A stretch of 64,000 bases of DNA, taken from NCBI GenBank assembly GCA_008973525.1, contig WACJ01000274.1, positions 2,046,001-2,110,000 of the forward strand, given 5' to 3'. This document shows, piece after piece, positions 1-11,095 of this stretch. The DNA is from Stenopsyche tienmushanensis. Taxonomy: Eukaryota; Arthropoda; Insecta; Trichoptera; Stenopsychidae. Below the pieces are notes generated by a model. That model did not search any database and was not told where the DNA came from. It saw nothing but the letters and a program-made list of their open reading frames with translations. Every line of letters begins with the position of its first letter. Within the stretch, counting starts at the first letter, position 1. Made by a program: the position numbers and the translations under genes.

Positions 1-730
1 GATAAAAATCGTAAATTACATCAAATCTGGAGCTTATAACACCCGTCTATTGAAAGAATTATGCAAAGACATGGATTCTGATCATGAAATTCTTTTTTTC
101 TATACTGCAGTACGCTGGTTGTCGAAAAGAAATGATGTGAATCGTGTCTTTGAATTGAAAGATGAAATTAAGCGGTTCCTGGAAGTTCAAAAGAAACATG
201 ACTTTACGGTATACTTTAACGATAAATCTAGCAGATATATTAGAACAGCAAAATAGATTTAACCTTACGAATATTATTGCATTTCACGACAATCTCGGAG
301 CATTTTTATCCAAGTTACAAAACTTGCGAAGATAAATAAATCTTGAAAACTTTGCCATATTTTAAGAAACTTTGCAGTGTGACAAATGAATCTGACGGTG
401 AAATAAATTAAAATTTGAAGGAGGAGATTATCGGGCATCTCGAATCCCTTGAAATGAGCTTCACTCTTACTTCCCTGAGCTTAAAGAAGAAAATACTACA
501 TTGATATGAATTCTCTGCTTCCCGATGTATTTTTAGATTTGAGGAATGATTCCTTGGTACGTGACTTGTTTAATGAAAAATTGCTCACACAATTCTGGCG
601 TGGTATTGTATCATTCATACCTAAATGTGATGATGTTTCCTTTTCGAGTTTTAGTTCCATGAGGTTGGCGTTAACTCATCCGCGAATTTTGAGGCTGATT
701 AGTAACATGCAATTTCAATCATCCCATTAA
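1..730 (+). pseudogene. hAT transposase relic (ZBED5/SCAND3/FAM200-like), C-terminal half
   Basis: The window opens inside a decayed hAT transposase of the Buster/ZBED5 type. Frame 1 reads IKSGAYNTRLLKELCKDMDSD and then YTAVRWLSKRNDVNRVFELKDE, matching the family's block in which a conserved HTEVRWLSRG-like motif follows the catalytic core. After frameshifts and stops around 255-500 the coding relic resumes at about 506 with LRNDSLVRDLFNEK and QFWRGIV, equivalent to the family's FW-E/YP region. It finishes with SSMRLALTHPRILRLISNMQ, equivalent to the hAT dimerisation tail that ends in R-LI---QAQ-SH. The 5' half lies outside the window. It is dead: several stops and a missing central segment. 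No terminal repeat was found after the stop at 728-730. Confidence 0.8.
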
Positions 731-1737
731 ATTAATTATTAAACATAATTTAAAATAAATTATAAAAACTATTTTAATTGTAGTAAAAAGTGAAGGATTT
801 CCCTAGCGGTTGCAAGACAATAAAGTCGCTGAACTAGAATGTTAAATCTCCTAAAAAAGGAAACTTCTAGGGAAATAAAGATTCCATGTCTTTGTAGTAG
901 TTTTTTTTTGCCATTTTCCAAAGAAAGAAAATCAAAATTATCCATTCACCCAAATGATCCGCTACACGCTAAGTTCACGCTATCTTCAATCTTGAGCTTT
1001 TTTTCTAAGAAGAACATCGTCTGCTATTTTCGCATAATCAGTGCAAGTTTTAGGAGTATGGTGATAATTCGAATAAAAAATAGAATGCAATGATTTTCAT
1101 ATCACTGCGAATTATGCATGAAAGTAATAGACTTTGGATGATATGTTAAATACGTCGTTTATTGTAGTATTATGCTGTGGGTCTGTGCAAAATCCAAATC
1201 AGATTGTTGGACGCCGGACAGCGAATTAGCCAGTCTTTTATGCAGATGTTGTGACCCAGCACGGCTTGCAAAAAGCGAAAAATTATGAGTAATTGTTTGT
1301 TTTCGCGGCTTAATTGCAACGTTGCATGCTTTGCAATGGCTCCGTGACGTCATTAATTATTAACATTTGATCAAGCATCGATTGTAGTGCCAACGGCAGT
1401 TTACATCATTTTTCACCATTTTCGAAAACAAAGCCTTTTCGCTATTAATGCGATGCATCGAATGCAATATAAATACAATGCGCAAGGCTGCAGTATGGAG
1501 ATTAATTGATAATTGTGCCGTAATTATAAATTCATTTTAGCCTCTATTGGAAATCCATGTAATTCTCCGACCTAAATTGGAAGTTTTAATTGGAGGAGAG
1601 GCAGGGTCTATTGCGTTCGCTATCACGCATGATGGAATATTCTATTTTGGAGCGTCCATTTTGAATGGTAGCCGTCGGTTGTTTGGTTTCCATTAAACAT
1701 TGTAATGATGCATTGAAACGGGGTTTCCTGCGTAACG
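731..1737. other. Intergenic DNA, nothing recognised
   Basis: AT-rich DNA. Short open frames (for example 839-1093) have no recognisable family features and are taken as chance. The stretch from about 1,160 to 1,620 is somewhat richer in GC and lacks repeats seen elsewhere in the window; no function is assigned. Confidence 0.5.
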
Positions 1738-1880
1738 TTTAGAATCGATCGTTTTCCGGCGGGGGCTCCCCGGCTGTGATTCCTGGCCCCTCCTAGGAGC
1801 GGCGCCCCCGGCAGGAAGCGGAGCCCATTGGCCGTCGACTCCGCCATCAGATACGAACTCGACCGCATGCAACACCGCAC
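1738..1880. other. Isolated GC-rich island
   Basis: About 140 bp of strongly GC-rich sequence inside AT-rich DNA, with runs such as GGCGGGGGCTCCCC at about 1757 and GCGGCGCCCCCGGCAGG at about 1800. Small frames cross it on both strands (including a 111-codon minus frame at 1623-1958), but none resembles a known protein. It could be a remote promoter-like CpG cluster or a structural G/C-rich element. No tRNA or rRNA signature is present. Confidence 0.4.
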
Positions 1881-2137
1881 CCATTCATGGAAACCTCTTA
1901 TTTCCACACGTCTAACCTTCTTTGTTGCATTACAACCTTCCTTGTGGGACTCCATCACAGGCTATTCTCAATTTTGCCGACTCAATCTAACCGTTGCCAC
2001 GACTCATTAGTCATCCGACTACAATAGCATTTCCAACAGCGCCTAAAATTAATGTGAAGGGATATTTTAGCCCTTTAAAGTAACTTGCCGTATCAGTTAT
2101 CATTTTTTTTTAATCATAGAGGATGCTAATATGATGG

Positions 2138-3018
2138 TTTAACGCTTTGAATATAGTGAGCTAATTTAAAATATTCGTAGTCTCAGATGCTATATTTGCA
2201 TGTCCGTTACTTATTATCCGTACAAATCCACTTATCTGTCAGGACCGCAGCAGCGCAAATGAAGATTATATTTAACACTCTCGTCGCCCAATGTGAATCG
2301 CTGACTCTGTCATTAGTCAAATTAACAAAAACAAAATGAAGATAAGCAAGCGCGAACAGACAAGGGTAGGAATGCAATCGAGGACGATCTCGAAAGATAT
2401 TTATACAGTTGGAAGACATTATAAAAAGACGTTCGTAAGGTTAACATTTGCAAGTCGTTATTGAAATACATAACAATGAGACGCTGGATTCGCTTTTCGG
2501 AGACGTGCATATCTGATGGACGCAGTGATGAACGAGATAAATAAATAAACACTATCGATAGCATACAACATTTGATCATTTCTTCATGTCAACATAAACA
2601 ACCCATTTAAAATTGATTCATTATATCATTCCCACATCATTATTAGTCGATGAATTTGGGTTAACGGTCTATACAATCGTGCGATGTACGCAGAAAGATC
2701 TCCATCTCTGTCTCCCATGCATAGTTACCGTGCTACGCTACGTTTTATTCGGCTCTGTCTCTCTTCGAGTTCAATGTGCAATGTGTTTAACTATGCGTGA
2801 AAGATAATGTTGACCTGTATGGTCGGATGATCGCGTATTTGCGAGCGAATGCCAGTAATTCAGAAAGAGCACTCTTGTACGTTGCGCTCGGAGAGAGACA
2901 GAGACGGAGTTCGGTAGCTGTGCATGGGAGACAGAGATGGAGAGCTTCCTGCGTACATTGCAAGATTGTCGTTATTGTCAACCCAAATTTATCGACTAAT
3001 ATTGAGATGTGGATGATT
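2138..3018. repeat. TTAA-bounded repeat family R3, long copy with an inverted second arm
   Basis: The start TTAACGCTTTGAATATAG and the following GTGAGCTAATTT match the start of the short copy at 40,659. The shared order continues through ATCCACTTATCTGTCAGGA, AAATAAATAAACACT-TCGAT and TTTGGGTTA...GATGTACGCA. Compared with the short copy this one has roughly 270 bp more internally (about 2,250-2,530). The right part, about 2,840-3,018, is the same repeat in reverse orientation, giving a large hairpin (see the separate entry). The TTAA boundary and CCCTTT-like start of the short copy suggest a piggyBac-type non-autonomous element; no transposase is encoded. Confidence 0.65.
2622..3018. repeat. 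Large inverted repeat (hairpin) within R3
   Basis: Left arm about 2,622-2,790 and right arm about 2,845-3,018 are reverse complements with scattered mismatches. Shared blocks include GTCGAT(G/A)AATTTGGGTT, ATGTACGCAG(A/G)AAG, the perfect CTCCATCTCTGTCTCCCATG and TCTGTCTCTCT. The similarity is strong enough that the short open frames 2613-2807 (+) and 2787-2981 (-) encode similar but meaningless peptides. The right arm extends further than the left. Confidence 0.85.
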
Positions 3019-4480
3019 TGCTACAGTATATTTAAGAGACATTCTTCATTGTATGAATTAGGACCTATTTTACATTCGATGGCTACTTAATATACGATAA
3101 AGGAAAAATTATGCTAACAAACTATTTAAATCTTGTTGCATTTTGGATTAAAGCTGGATTAAATGTATTGTACTAGCGTATGATAATATAAGAATATTAC
3201 TTATTGTTAAAATATATCCATACTACATATAATATAAGGTTTGTATATCATATATTTGTCATTCTCCATTTGGCCAGCTTTGAGGGGCTTGAAGTAAATT
3301 ATGCATTCACATCAAACACGATTCCAATGGCTTTTCCATATTTAATTCATTCAATTGATCTGTTTCTGTATACTACTGAGTACTTGTATCATTGTAAATT
3401 TATTGAAGAATATATAATTATAATGAAGGTATGATGGGTTAGTTTCAGGGGTTTTATTATCAAAGTTTGGGTTCAAGTCCAAATTTTAATAAAAGTTCTC
3501 ACCAAACCGACGAATTTGGAAGATCTGATGTTTAAATATTTACAACAATAAATTTAATATCATTTTGAGCATTAAATTGCATAATAATTAAGATTGCCTT
3601 TGCGTTAACTTGAATTAATCCATAAATTTGGTGTAATTTATCTTGTTTGGTTTTTTTTTGAGTCAATATTGAAAATACGTTTTTTTAATGATGTCGTTGA
3701 ATTTAAATTATTTTTGCTTTTAAAGGGTTTTAGATGATTATACACGTGAAATTGCCCCAACTTGTTTAATGTTCAGGACAAAGACATTCTTGTCGTGGCC
3801 GTGGGTGCCTCGACAATGCGAAATCTTAAACGATCATAAAATCCAGATTGGATAGCACATTGTCACATAATAAAGTAGACATAATTATAATGATGTGGTG
3901 CAATTGACGCTTATTTTAGCGGTTATTAGCTGAACTGTTTTAATAAAGTAGACAGTTTATAGCCGGTCGAGTCACGCGGATATGGGAGTGTGATTTAGTG
4001 CTGTGATATGGATGTAGGTGGCTATTTACACCTGAAGCCATAAACGATGGAAAACATCGAAACGGCGTTATGGTCTCTAAATAATAGATATGATAGCGCG
4101 ACGTGGGCGCGCCTCACGCCACTGCATTGTTGCTGTTGGCTCTTCGCGTCAACGCTACCACCATTGGCGTCCTCAACAGCCCATCTATTAACTCTTAAAT
4201 TATATTTTAGAATCAATGAAATAGCCAACGCCGAAATAAATATGAGGACTAATGAAGAAAGTTCAATTCGTGTAAGGTTTTCATGGAAACGTACAAACGC
4301 ATAAAGACAGTTTTCGGTTTATGGCTATATCGATTAGCGTTCATTCATAACGACAAAAAGAAAAATCGTGAAAACATTCATTGTTTTCAGTTTTTCAGTC
4401 AAATATTCCCAGCGTGAAAATGATGGAAATCATATTCTTTTTAAATAGTCTTGTTTCTATACAATTCTTTTTTTATGCGA
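3019..4480. other. Intergenic DNA, no gene seen
   Basis: AT-rich. The segment 3,460-3,490 carries a short dispersed motif (TTTGGGTTCAAGTCCAAA followed by TTTTAATAAAA) resembling sequences near 48,205, 54,610 and 57,805. The segment 4,020-4,240 is GC-richer, with GCGCGACGTGGGCGCGCC near 4,097, and could be functional non-coding DNA, but nothing specific is recognised. Confidence 0.4.
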
Positions 4481-5420
4481 TTTCAAAGTTATGCGGTTTT
4501 TTAATGCATTTTTTTTAAAAATATATTTTTGGGACTTTAAAAACGTACATATGACATACATTTGCATACGAAATGTGCTTTTTTTGGAAAGATAATTATA
4601 AATTTTAGACAGGAGAAAGAATTAGTGCGTTCGTAAATATATCAGCTTGGGGGAATCTACAATAAGAGCAATTGGCAATGAGCAAATTGAACGAAATTGC
4701 AATAAGAAAATGTATCAATGATGGGACTAAGCTAAGTTTCAAATTATCAATGTATACAAGAGTTACATTATTAGAAAAAACAGAACAAGCGTTTAGATTT
4801 TTTATTAAAGATTTGGCCCAAAAAAAGAGTCCGAAATAGTGGTTATTTACATCAAGAAAAAGCATGTAAGTTCTATGAAGAAATTGAAGAGTCGGAGCCA
4901 TCTACTAATTCATGTTATGGGAGAAATAAAAAATAATCGCTAGTAATGAATGTTTGAGCATTTTTAAAAAGGAATGCATTTCATAATTTGAAGATTCGCG
5001 AGGATGCTGCGTCGGCAGACTAAGAAGCAGCCAAAAAGTTTCCAGAGACATTAGAGATAATTATTGAAGATGTTGAAAATAGTCCCGATCAAATGTTCCA
5101 ACGCAGGCGAAAAAAGAATGTTTTGGAAGAAAATTCTTGATCGATTTTACATCGTGAAGTATAAAAAAAGCAAGTGGGTTTAAATCAAGTAACTTGTGTC
5201 AGATGAGTAACGAGATTTCAGATGCCAGACATCCTTAAAATTTTACCAATGATGCGAGACAACCTTAAAATGTTACCAAAAATGTAATTTTCAATAAAAT
5301 AAAGTAAATAAAGACTTAAAATTATTTTTTATGCATTATCGTTTTCCAGATTTTTTTATTAACTTTTTTTGTGCGATTTTGGGTATATTTTATATAGTTG
5401 TTTCAAAGTTATGCGGTTTT
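4481..5420 (+). pseudogene. pogo/Tigger (TIGD1-like) transposase relic
   Basis: Decayed CENP-B-type DNA-binding half of a Tigger transposase, readable only in pieces. TRVTLLEKTEQAFRFFIKDL at about 4,745-4,815 corresponds to the EK-E-AL--WIED block. It is followed in other frames by the GY--QEKACKFYEEIEESE block and the FKK-AFHNLKIREDAASAD block, then EAAKKFPETLEIIIEDVENS and SPDQMF near 5,020-5,100. These correspond to the second helix-turn-helix and the FPE-L---I---GY-PEQ-FN segment leading to the DDE core. The core itself (NADETG onward) is absent. Several stops and frameshifts. The relic is flanked by two direct copies of TTTCAAAGTTATGCGGTTTT (4,481-4,500 and 5,401-5,420), probably subterminal sequence. 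Confidence 0.75.
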
Positions 5421-5534
5421 TAAAATATTCGCTTTTTTTTAATGTAATTTATAGTTTTTTTTTGAGGTTTTCCGCAAAACGCATCTACCGCGCAAAAAAA
5501 TGTTTTATTGAACATCTTGACCTCACAACATATT

Positions 5535-5585
5535 CATATGGTTCATTGTGTTATACAAATCCGTGTTGTACGAGGCGAGAAGCTT
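5535..5585. repeat. pogo-like terminal sequence fragment
   Basis: GTTATACAAATCCGTGTTGTA followed by CGAG resembles GTTATACAAATTCGTACTGT at about 17,293 and the 'superficially codon-free' termini typical of pogo/Tigger elements. Only a fragment; its partner end was not found. Confidence 0.35.
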
Positions 5586-5703
5586 GAAGTACATACAAAT
5601 ATCGAGTTTTGTTAATATCTAATAATCTGTAATAACACACATATATTAGATCATTCATTCATTATCGCTAATGATTTTACTCTTTTTTTAGATTGGTTGT
5701 GAG

Positions 5704-6020
5704 TAAGAGTCCCAAATATTCGTAAAATCAATGATTGGAATAACGAATATAAATTTGTTAAAGCATTCGAATATGTGGGTATTAGAATATTTTTTATATT
5801 TATACATATATGTTTAGTTAACAAAGTAAAATTGGAGCTAAATTTTTACCTGTATCCGATATTTCGAACCTCCTGTCGGGTTCGGGTTCGCGAATTGATT
5901 CAATCCGCATCTATATAGTCAAATGCTGAATTTCTCGGAAATGAGCAGTTTAGATTTCTTGGAATTGGAATATTTCGCTGATTTTCTAAGAGTTAAGCGG
6001 TACGAAATTCTAGGAATGTC
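5704..6020 (+). mobile_element. R1 repeat family (hAT-type ends), 5' fragment
   Basis: Begins with TAAGAGTCCCAAATATTCGT, close to the ends of the complete R1 copy at 46,756-47,537. Continues with TTCGAACCTCCTGTCGGGTT at about 5,864, the TTCTCGGAAATGAGC block at about 5,932 and GGAATTGGAATATTT, in the same order as other copies. Similarity fades after about 6,020, so the 3' part is lost. Confidence 0.65.
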
Positions 6021-7381
6021 ACACCTACATTCTTATGTTCTTGAGCACATTGTACAACAATATTGGCAAACTTTTCAAGTTCCTCTACGTTATTGTAATT
6101 CATACTGTTATTATTCAGTAGTAGGAATTCACAAACCAAGAAAAAAAAAACCAAGACTAAATGGTTGATCTCTTCAACTGCTGAAAAATGTCAGGAATAA
6201 TCGATGGATATTACGAATGTCTCTATAATAATTTTTATAAATATATTATGCACATCATTATTTATTGTTAATAAGCAAATAAAGCTGCAATTTGGAAAAA
6301 AATATCAGCATACTATGAACTTTATATGTTTATTCTTTTATTTATTTTTTTGTATGAAATTCGACTTAACAATATTTTTACATAATCCCGTCGTAAGTAG
6401 AGAATTACTCAATTAGCTACAAATATATGTGGTTATGGAAAGTTCAAGATGTTCAACATTTATAGTTTCAGGTCTACATACGTCTGAAGATGTGGTTGTA
6501 ATTCATGATCAATATCTTTTGCTTGAATTATTGTATTGTAATATTGATATTTTTTTGCATAAAATTTCAATCATGGAAGCAAACATCTTAGATCTACGAT
6601 GCATTTTTTAAAAAAATAAATGCATCGGAATACATTACTGGCTAAAGATTAGTCACGCCTCTGGCCATGGCACGTCCATTGCAAAATAGGATATGTATTG
6701 ATAAACAAATACAATTATTTTTCGAGATCGCTATCGACGTAAAGTTATTATTTTTTCCGGATTATGAACATCGTCATACTTCCCCAGACTGACATGGATG
6801 CAAATGCACACGACTATGTGGACGCTGCATATTGCATATATCGCCCTAATTGACACGAAACTGTTATTATAAATCATCATATAAATTATATATCAATCAA
6901 TATAAAAATTGTATAAGCAATGAACATGCAAGCATTAATAACGCAAGCGGTACGGGCACGGCTCAACAACTAAGGGATGATTACTACAATAATACTTTTT
7001 TTACTTTGAATACCATGAGCGAATCGCATTGTTACGCCATAAGAATAAAAGCTGAATATAATAATATAAATTTTATGTAAATTTACCAAAATATATAATG
7101 AAGTCTTGGGATAAGAGGTTATTGGTTATTTCCTGTTTTATATATGTTCATTCCTTTTATTTATGTATAATAAAATAAGGTATAAATTAGCCATTTTACT
7201 AGTAAAACAGATGCGTTTTATTAAATTTTTTTCTCTCATGATGGTTTAAAAACGAGCAAGAATAATATAAGCGCTTCATATTAACCTATTAGAAATTTTA
7301 AATGATAGTTTTAGCAACAAGTTTATATATTTTTCAAACTTAAAATAATTTTATACATTGTAAGAGCATTTAAGTTTAACG
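6021..7381. other. AT-rich DNA, nothing recognised
   Basis: Only short, low-complexity open frames (for example 6204-6416 and 6850-7080) with no recognisable features. A moderately GC-rich patch at 6,650-6,845 has no assignable role. Confidence 0.5.
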
Positions 7382-7968
7382 CAATGTTTCTCAACCGGTG
7401 CACCGCGGTGCACTGGTGCACCGCGAGCTTATTACAAGTGCACCGCGAAAAAATTGGTAAAAGCGAAAAATTCTGCAAAACAGTGTAAAACGGAAAAATT
7501 GTTGGCGAAATTATGAAAGTCAACGAAAGAGTTAATGTAATTTTGAATTAGCCAAATCAATTGCGCGTATGTTAACCGTTTAACGTAGACTTTGGGTATT
7601 CTACGTCTCGCAGCCACAGTCTGTTCAAAGTGGAGTAAATAAACATGCTGGTCGTCAGAAGCTCTATGAACGGAGGTAACTGGGACTGGTCGACAGAAGC
7701 AACACGAACATAACTGGGCCCCGGTATTCAGCTGAGAATTCTCGCCTACGTTACAATGGATACATTTATTACCAAACGAAATCGTGAATCAGACCAAAAT
7801 ATTAATGACACAGGAAGTACAAGTGAAAGAAGTAGTGACGATATTACTAGACATCATACGTCTCATACAAAAGAAAATGTATCCAGTAAAATCAGAAAAA
7901 ATAATCGACAATATTCTGAAGAATATTTATGTTTCGGTTTTACATATTTTTACGCATTATGTATTTAA
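7382..7968 (+). mobile_element. hAT (ZBED5-type) element, 5' end and N-terminus of transposase
   Basis: The 5' terminus reads CAATGTTTCTCAACCGGTG, a typical hAT/Buster-like terminal repeat, followed by three subterminal copies of GTGCACCGCG within about 60 bp. After a 5' leader the reading frame starts at ATG 7756: MDTFITKRNRESDQ, a serine/threonine-rich linker, then RQYSEEYLCFGFT (about residues 51-63). That motif immediately precedes the BED zinc finger in ZBED5/SCAND3-like transposases. The frame degenerates straight after FGFT, so zinc finger and catalytic parts are missing. The C-terminal relic at 10,600-11,092 has the same orientation and could be the other end of this element, separated by later insertions; that link is inferred. 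Confidence 0.75.
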
Positions 7969-8516
7969 CTCAAAGTATGAGTATATTTGAAAACTTCGGT
8001 ATTTCGGATTGATATTGCGCTATTCGAAAGACTTACCTAAAACAAAGAATTTAAGCATCCATTAGACCAAATATTTTGTGTGTATATTTTAGATGACAAA
8101 TTAAATGATAGCTCAAATTTATCTTGTAAATCTTATTATCATTACCTGAGAGCTCTTACTGCATGAATTTTGAAGTCCTGGACACCTTTGGAATTTGGCT
8201 CACCAGCAGTTCTTTTGAACCACACTGTAAAATTGTTTACAACGTCCATCTAAACTTAAGACTATTGATTGATCAAGGCTGGTTGATTTCGTAATTAAAC
8301 AATTGCGGATTGCTTTTATATTAAATACGATTTCATACCTGAAATTAAATATTTGACACATTTTAGTCCAATTATTTAGCTGATGATATATTTTTAAAAT
8401 GATATATGATGTATTTTCTTCAATCTAAGGAAAAATTGATGCTTAATGAAGCTTTTAGCTATGAAATGCTAAATGAATCACTTCCGAATATCGTATTTTA
8501 CATATACATTTGAATG
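7969..8516. other. AT-rich DNA, nothing recognised
   Basis: No open frame or repeat match was found. It may be the remains of the interrupted hAT element, but no coding similarity was seen. Confidence 0.4.
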
Positions 8517-9502
8517 TTAGTCGTGACTTTAAAAAAATGATACAAAATCGGACCTAAATCCTACATCTTAAAATAGACATCTTGATTTTCCAATCCACTA
8601 TGAGTATTATTTCCGATCTGTGTTCTTGAAATCTCAATGCAATTGTTCAACATTAAACATTTCGATAATAAGCCTAATAATCGTATTACAATATACTTAA
8701 AAACTATGACTACTTGCCTCAATATTTTAGCTGCTATGACGATCAGGATACAGTCTGGAACACTGGATCACATTCCGGAACAACACTCTGTGTATTAAAA
8801 AATATCACTTCACATACGCACATGCACATCTTAACCTGTGAAAATAAAATATAGCTCTGCACCGAATATTGTTGCATAACATAAACTCGACGCCTAAACT
8901 GGACGGACAAATTGAAACGCATTTATGACAAATTATTAATATTTATAAGAAAAACTATTTATTAAAAATTATGGGATTAAATAAGCTGCTGCGATATATT
9001 CCCAAAAATATTATTTTTCAAAAAAAATCACCATCCTTTTCGTTGCATAAATATATTATTTTTTAATGAATTTCAAATTTGATAAGAATATTTTTGGGAA
9101 TATATCAAAAGAGCTCATCTCAGAGAGAATCTCATGCATTCTTTCAATAGTTTTTCATAATAATTTACATTTAGTATTGATACATTTATATTCGTACGCT
9201 CAGTTGAGCCGTCGAATTAAGCAAGGCGACAATCAGTGCGTGTTCGGTTCTTAGGTTATACGGTTTGGCTTAATCGTCAGAGGGATATATCTTAATAAAT
9301 AAAGTGCAGTGTTGTTCCAGAATACGTCCCGTACTCCAGGATCTATCCTGAACGTCATGCAGCGTTGATACTCAGGCAAGTGTTCTTAGTTTTTTAAGTG
9401 TTTTGTACTGCGACTTATAGTAAATTGGAGGTCCTTGATGTCTATTTTAAGATGTAGGATTTAAAGCCGATAAATTATGTTTTTTTTAAAGCCACGATAA
9501 AC
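8517..9502. repeat. Foldback element: ~1-kb imperfect palindrome
   Basis: The two halves are reverse complements over nearly their whole length. Outer blocks: TCGTGACTTTAAAAAAA at 8521 against TTTTTTTAAAGCCACGA at 9481, and ATCCTACATCTTAAAATAGA at 8559 against TCTATTTTAAGATGTAGGAT at 9441. Middle blocks: ACGATCAGGATA and CGGAACAACACT (8,738-8,790) against the reverse complement in 9,310-9,370. Inner blocks: GATATATTCCCAAAAATATT at 8992 against AATATTTTTGGGAATATATC at 9088. No protein is encoded. Target duplications were not identified, so the exact ends are approximate. Confidence 0.8.
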
Positions 9503-9663
9503 TTTTGATTTTATTGTCACAATAGACTCTTACATAGAGTGCGGAATAAGATGTCGATGGTTGAATACAGTAGGATGGTTTCAATGGGTATCTGATGAGC
9601 TGTGCGCCTGGTCGTGGCGGAATCTTCAAATCGTCATGCAGTCTGACCGCTGAGGAAAGATTC

Positions 9664-10500
9664 ATAATCATCATCATCATCATCATCAGTCTGTGTTCGT
9701 TCACCATTGAACGCATGAGTCTTCATCCCTCTCGATCCTCCGCTTTCCGCATCCAGCTTCATCCTGCTTTCGATGGCGTCAGTCTTACAGGGGTCTCCAC
9801 TCCAACACTTTTCTTCCCCATCGACCGTCGTTTCTTCGACACATTTGTCTCCCCCATTGCCACTTAAGTGTGTCAATTCTTTCAGTAGCGTCTAATATTC
9901 GAGTTCTTCTTCGGATATCCTCGTTTCTGATTCTATATTATAAAGACACCCCGAGCATAGATCTCTCTATGGCACGCTGGGAAAACTTTATTCTGTGTAA
10001 AATGCCTGATTTTAGATTCCACGTCTTCGTGGGTTAACACTGGGATGATGCGTTGGTTAAATGCTGCCATCTCAGTGGTATTCGTCTGTCAATTTCCGTT
10101 GAGAAATTCTGTCGTCCTAGTTGTATTACTTGTCCCAGATAAGTGTATTCATTTTCAACCTCAATTTGTGTTCCCCCAATGGATATCGCCCCGAAGGTCT
10201 GAGAATTGTGACTATTTATCATGGCTTCGATTTTATCCATGTTCATTTTCAGACAAATTTTACTTGACACTTCGTTTAGGTCTTGGAGCATGTCTTTCAG
10301 ACGCAAGCTTTTCAGACGATTCAGTTATTAATACTATGTCACAATTTCTCCACTTTTGTGTTGTCAATACTGTGTCGGCACTTTTTCCAAGATAACAGTT
10401 TAAACACATCTTCCAAACCGTTTATGATAAACTTGGGAGATAGTTTATATTACAGCGTTGTAGTGAGTCTAAAACTGCCCAAGAAAGACAGTGGCTGATT
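9664..10500 (-). pseudogene. RTE-clade LINE (craft/HmRTE-like) reverse transcriptase, 3' fragment
   Basis: On the minus strand the frame 10306-10034 reads MLQDLNEVSSKICLKMNMDK, then EVENEYTYLGQVIQLGRQNF and STEIDRRIPLRWQ. This is the post-catalytic region of insect RTE 'endonuclease-reverse transcriptases'. Upstream, 10,480-10,330 gives LSPKFIINGLEDVFKLLSW and CDIVLITESSEKL, corresponding to the SPKLFT--LE-VF--L-W and FADDIVLI blocks. The catalytic FADD is destroyed (RNCD). Downstream come AIERSMLGVSL and an arginine-rich region with stops and frameshifts. The element ends in a (GAT)n tail, seen as (CAT)n at about 9,667-9,688 on the plus strand, as expected for this clade. It is 5'-truncated. 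Confidence 0.85.
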
Positions 10501-10539
10501 ATATTTTTCGGTTTTCTGGATGATTTGTCTTAGTATGTG

Positions 10540-11095
10540 GATATGCAACATCCATTGACAAAATTACAGGATTTTTGAAAAAAATAACTCGAAAATAGAA
10601 AAAAATTAGATATGTTAACTTCACTTAACGAAAACATTCCCGATGGAATTGTTTCTGTAATAATAGAACATTTAACTTTATTGGAAGAAAATATTGCACG
10701 TTATTTTCCTTCCTTAAATAGAGAAAATTATGACTGGATTCGAAATCCATTTGTTACGACTGATAAATCGTATTGTGAATTTTGAAGAAGAAGAATTAGT
10801 CTCATTGTCGACTGATCGTACTCTAAAAATAAAATTTTCCGAAATGACAATAGAGGACTTTTGGATTTCTGTCCAAAAGAATATCCAGCTCTTCACACGA
10901 AGGCACTGAAAATTTTGCTATAGTTTCCGACATCATATTTGTGTAAGCTCGGTTTCTCAACAATAACTAATATGAAAACTAAAAAACGAGAAAGATTTAC
11001 GAATTTAGACGAAGAATTGAGGGTAGCTCTATCAAATATTCGACCTAAAATTTATGATATCTGCAAAAGCCAACAAGCTCAGGTAGCACATTAAT
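10540..11095 (+). pseudogene. hAT transposase relic (ZBED5-type), C-terminus
   Basis: Frame beginning at about 10,611: MLTSLNENIPDGIVSVIIEH, EENIARYFPSLNRENYDWIR and NPFVTTDK, then after a frameshift near 10,770 SLSTDRTLKIKFSEMTIEDF. The last part reads SYLCKLGFSTITNMKTKKRE and RVALSNIRPKIYDICKSQQA ending at the stop at 11,091-11,093. This is the classical hAT C-terminal dimerisation domain of the SCAND3/ZBED5 group. Its frame is unbroken for the last ~60 residues, and overall decay is milder than in the relic at the window start. No 3' terminal repeat was identified. Confidence 0.85.

Noticed and set aside
2613..2981. Two similar short proteins on opposite strands (2613-2807 and 2787-2981)
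   Set aside because: Their similarity is explained by the inverted repeat; they are not genes.
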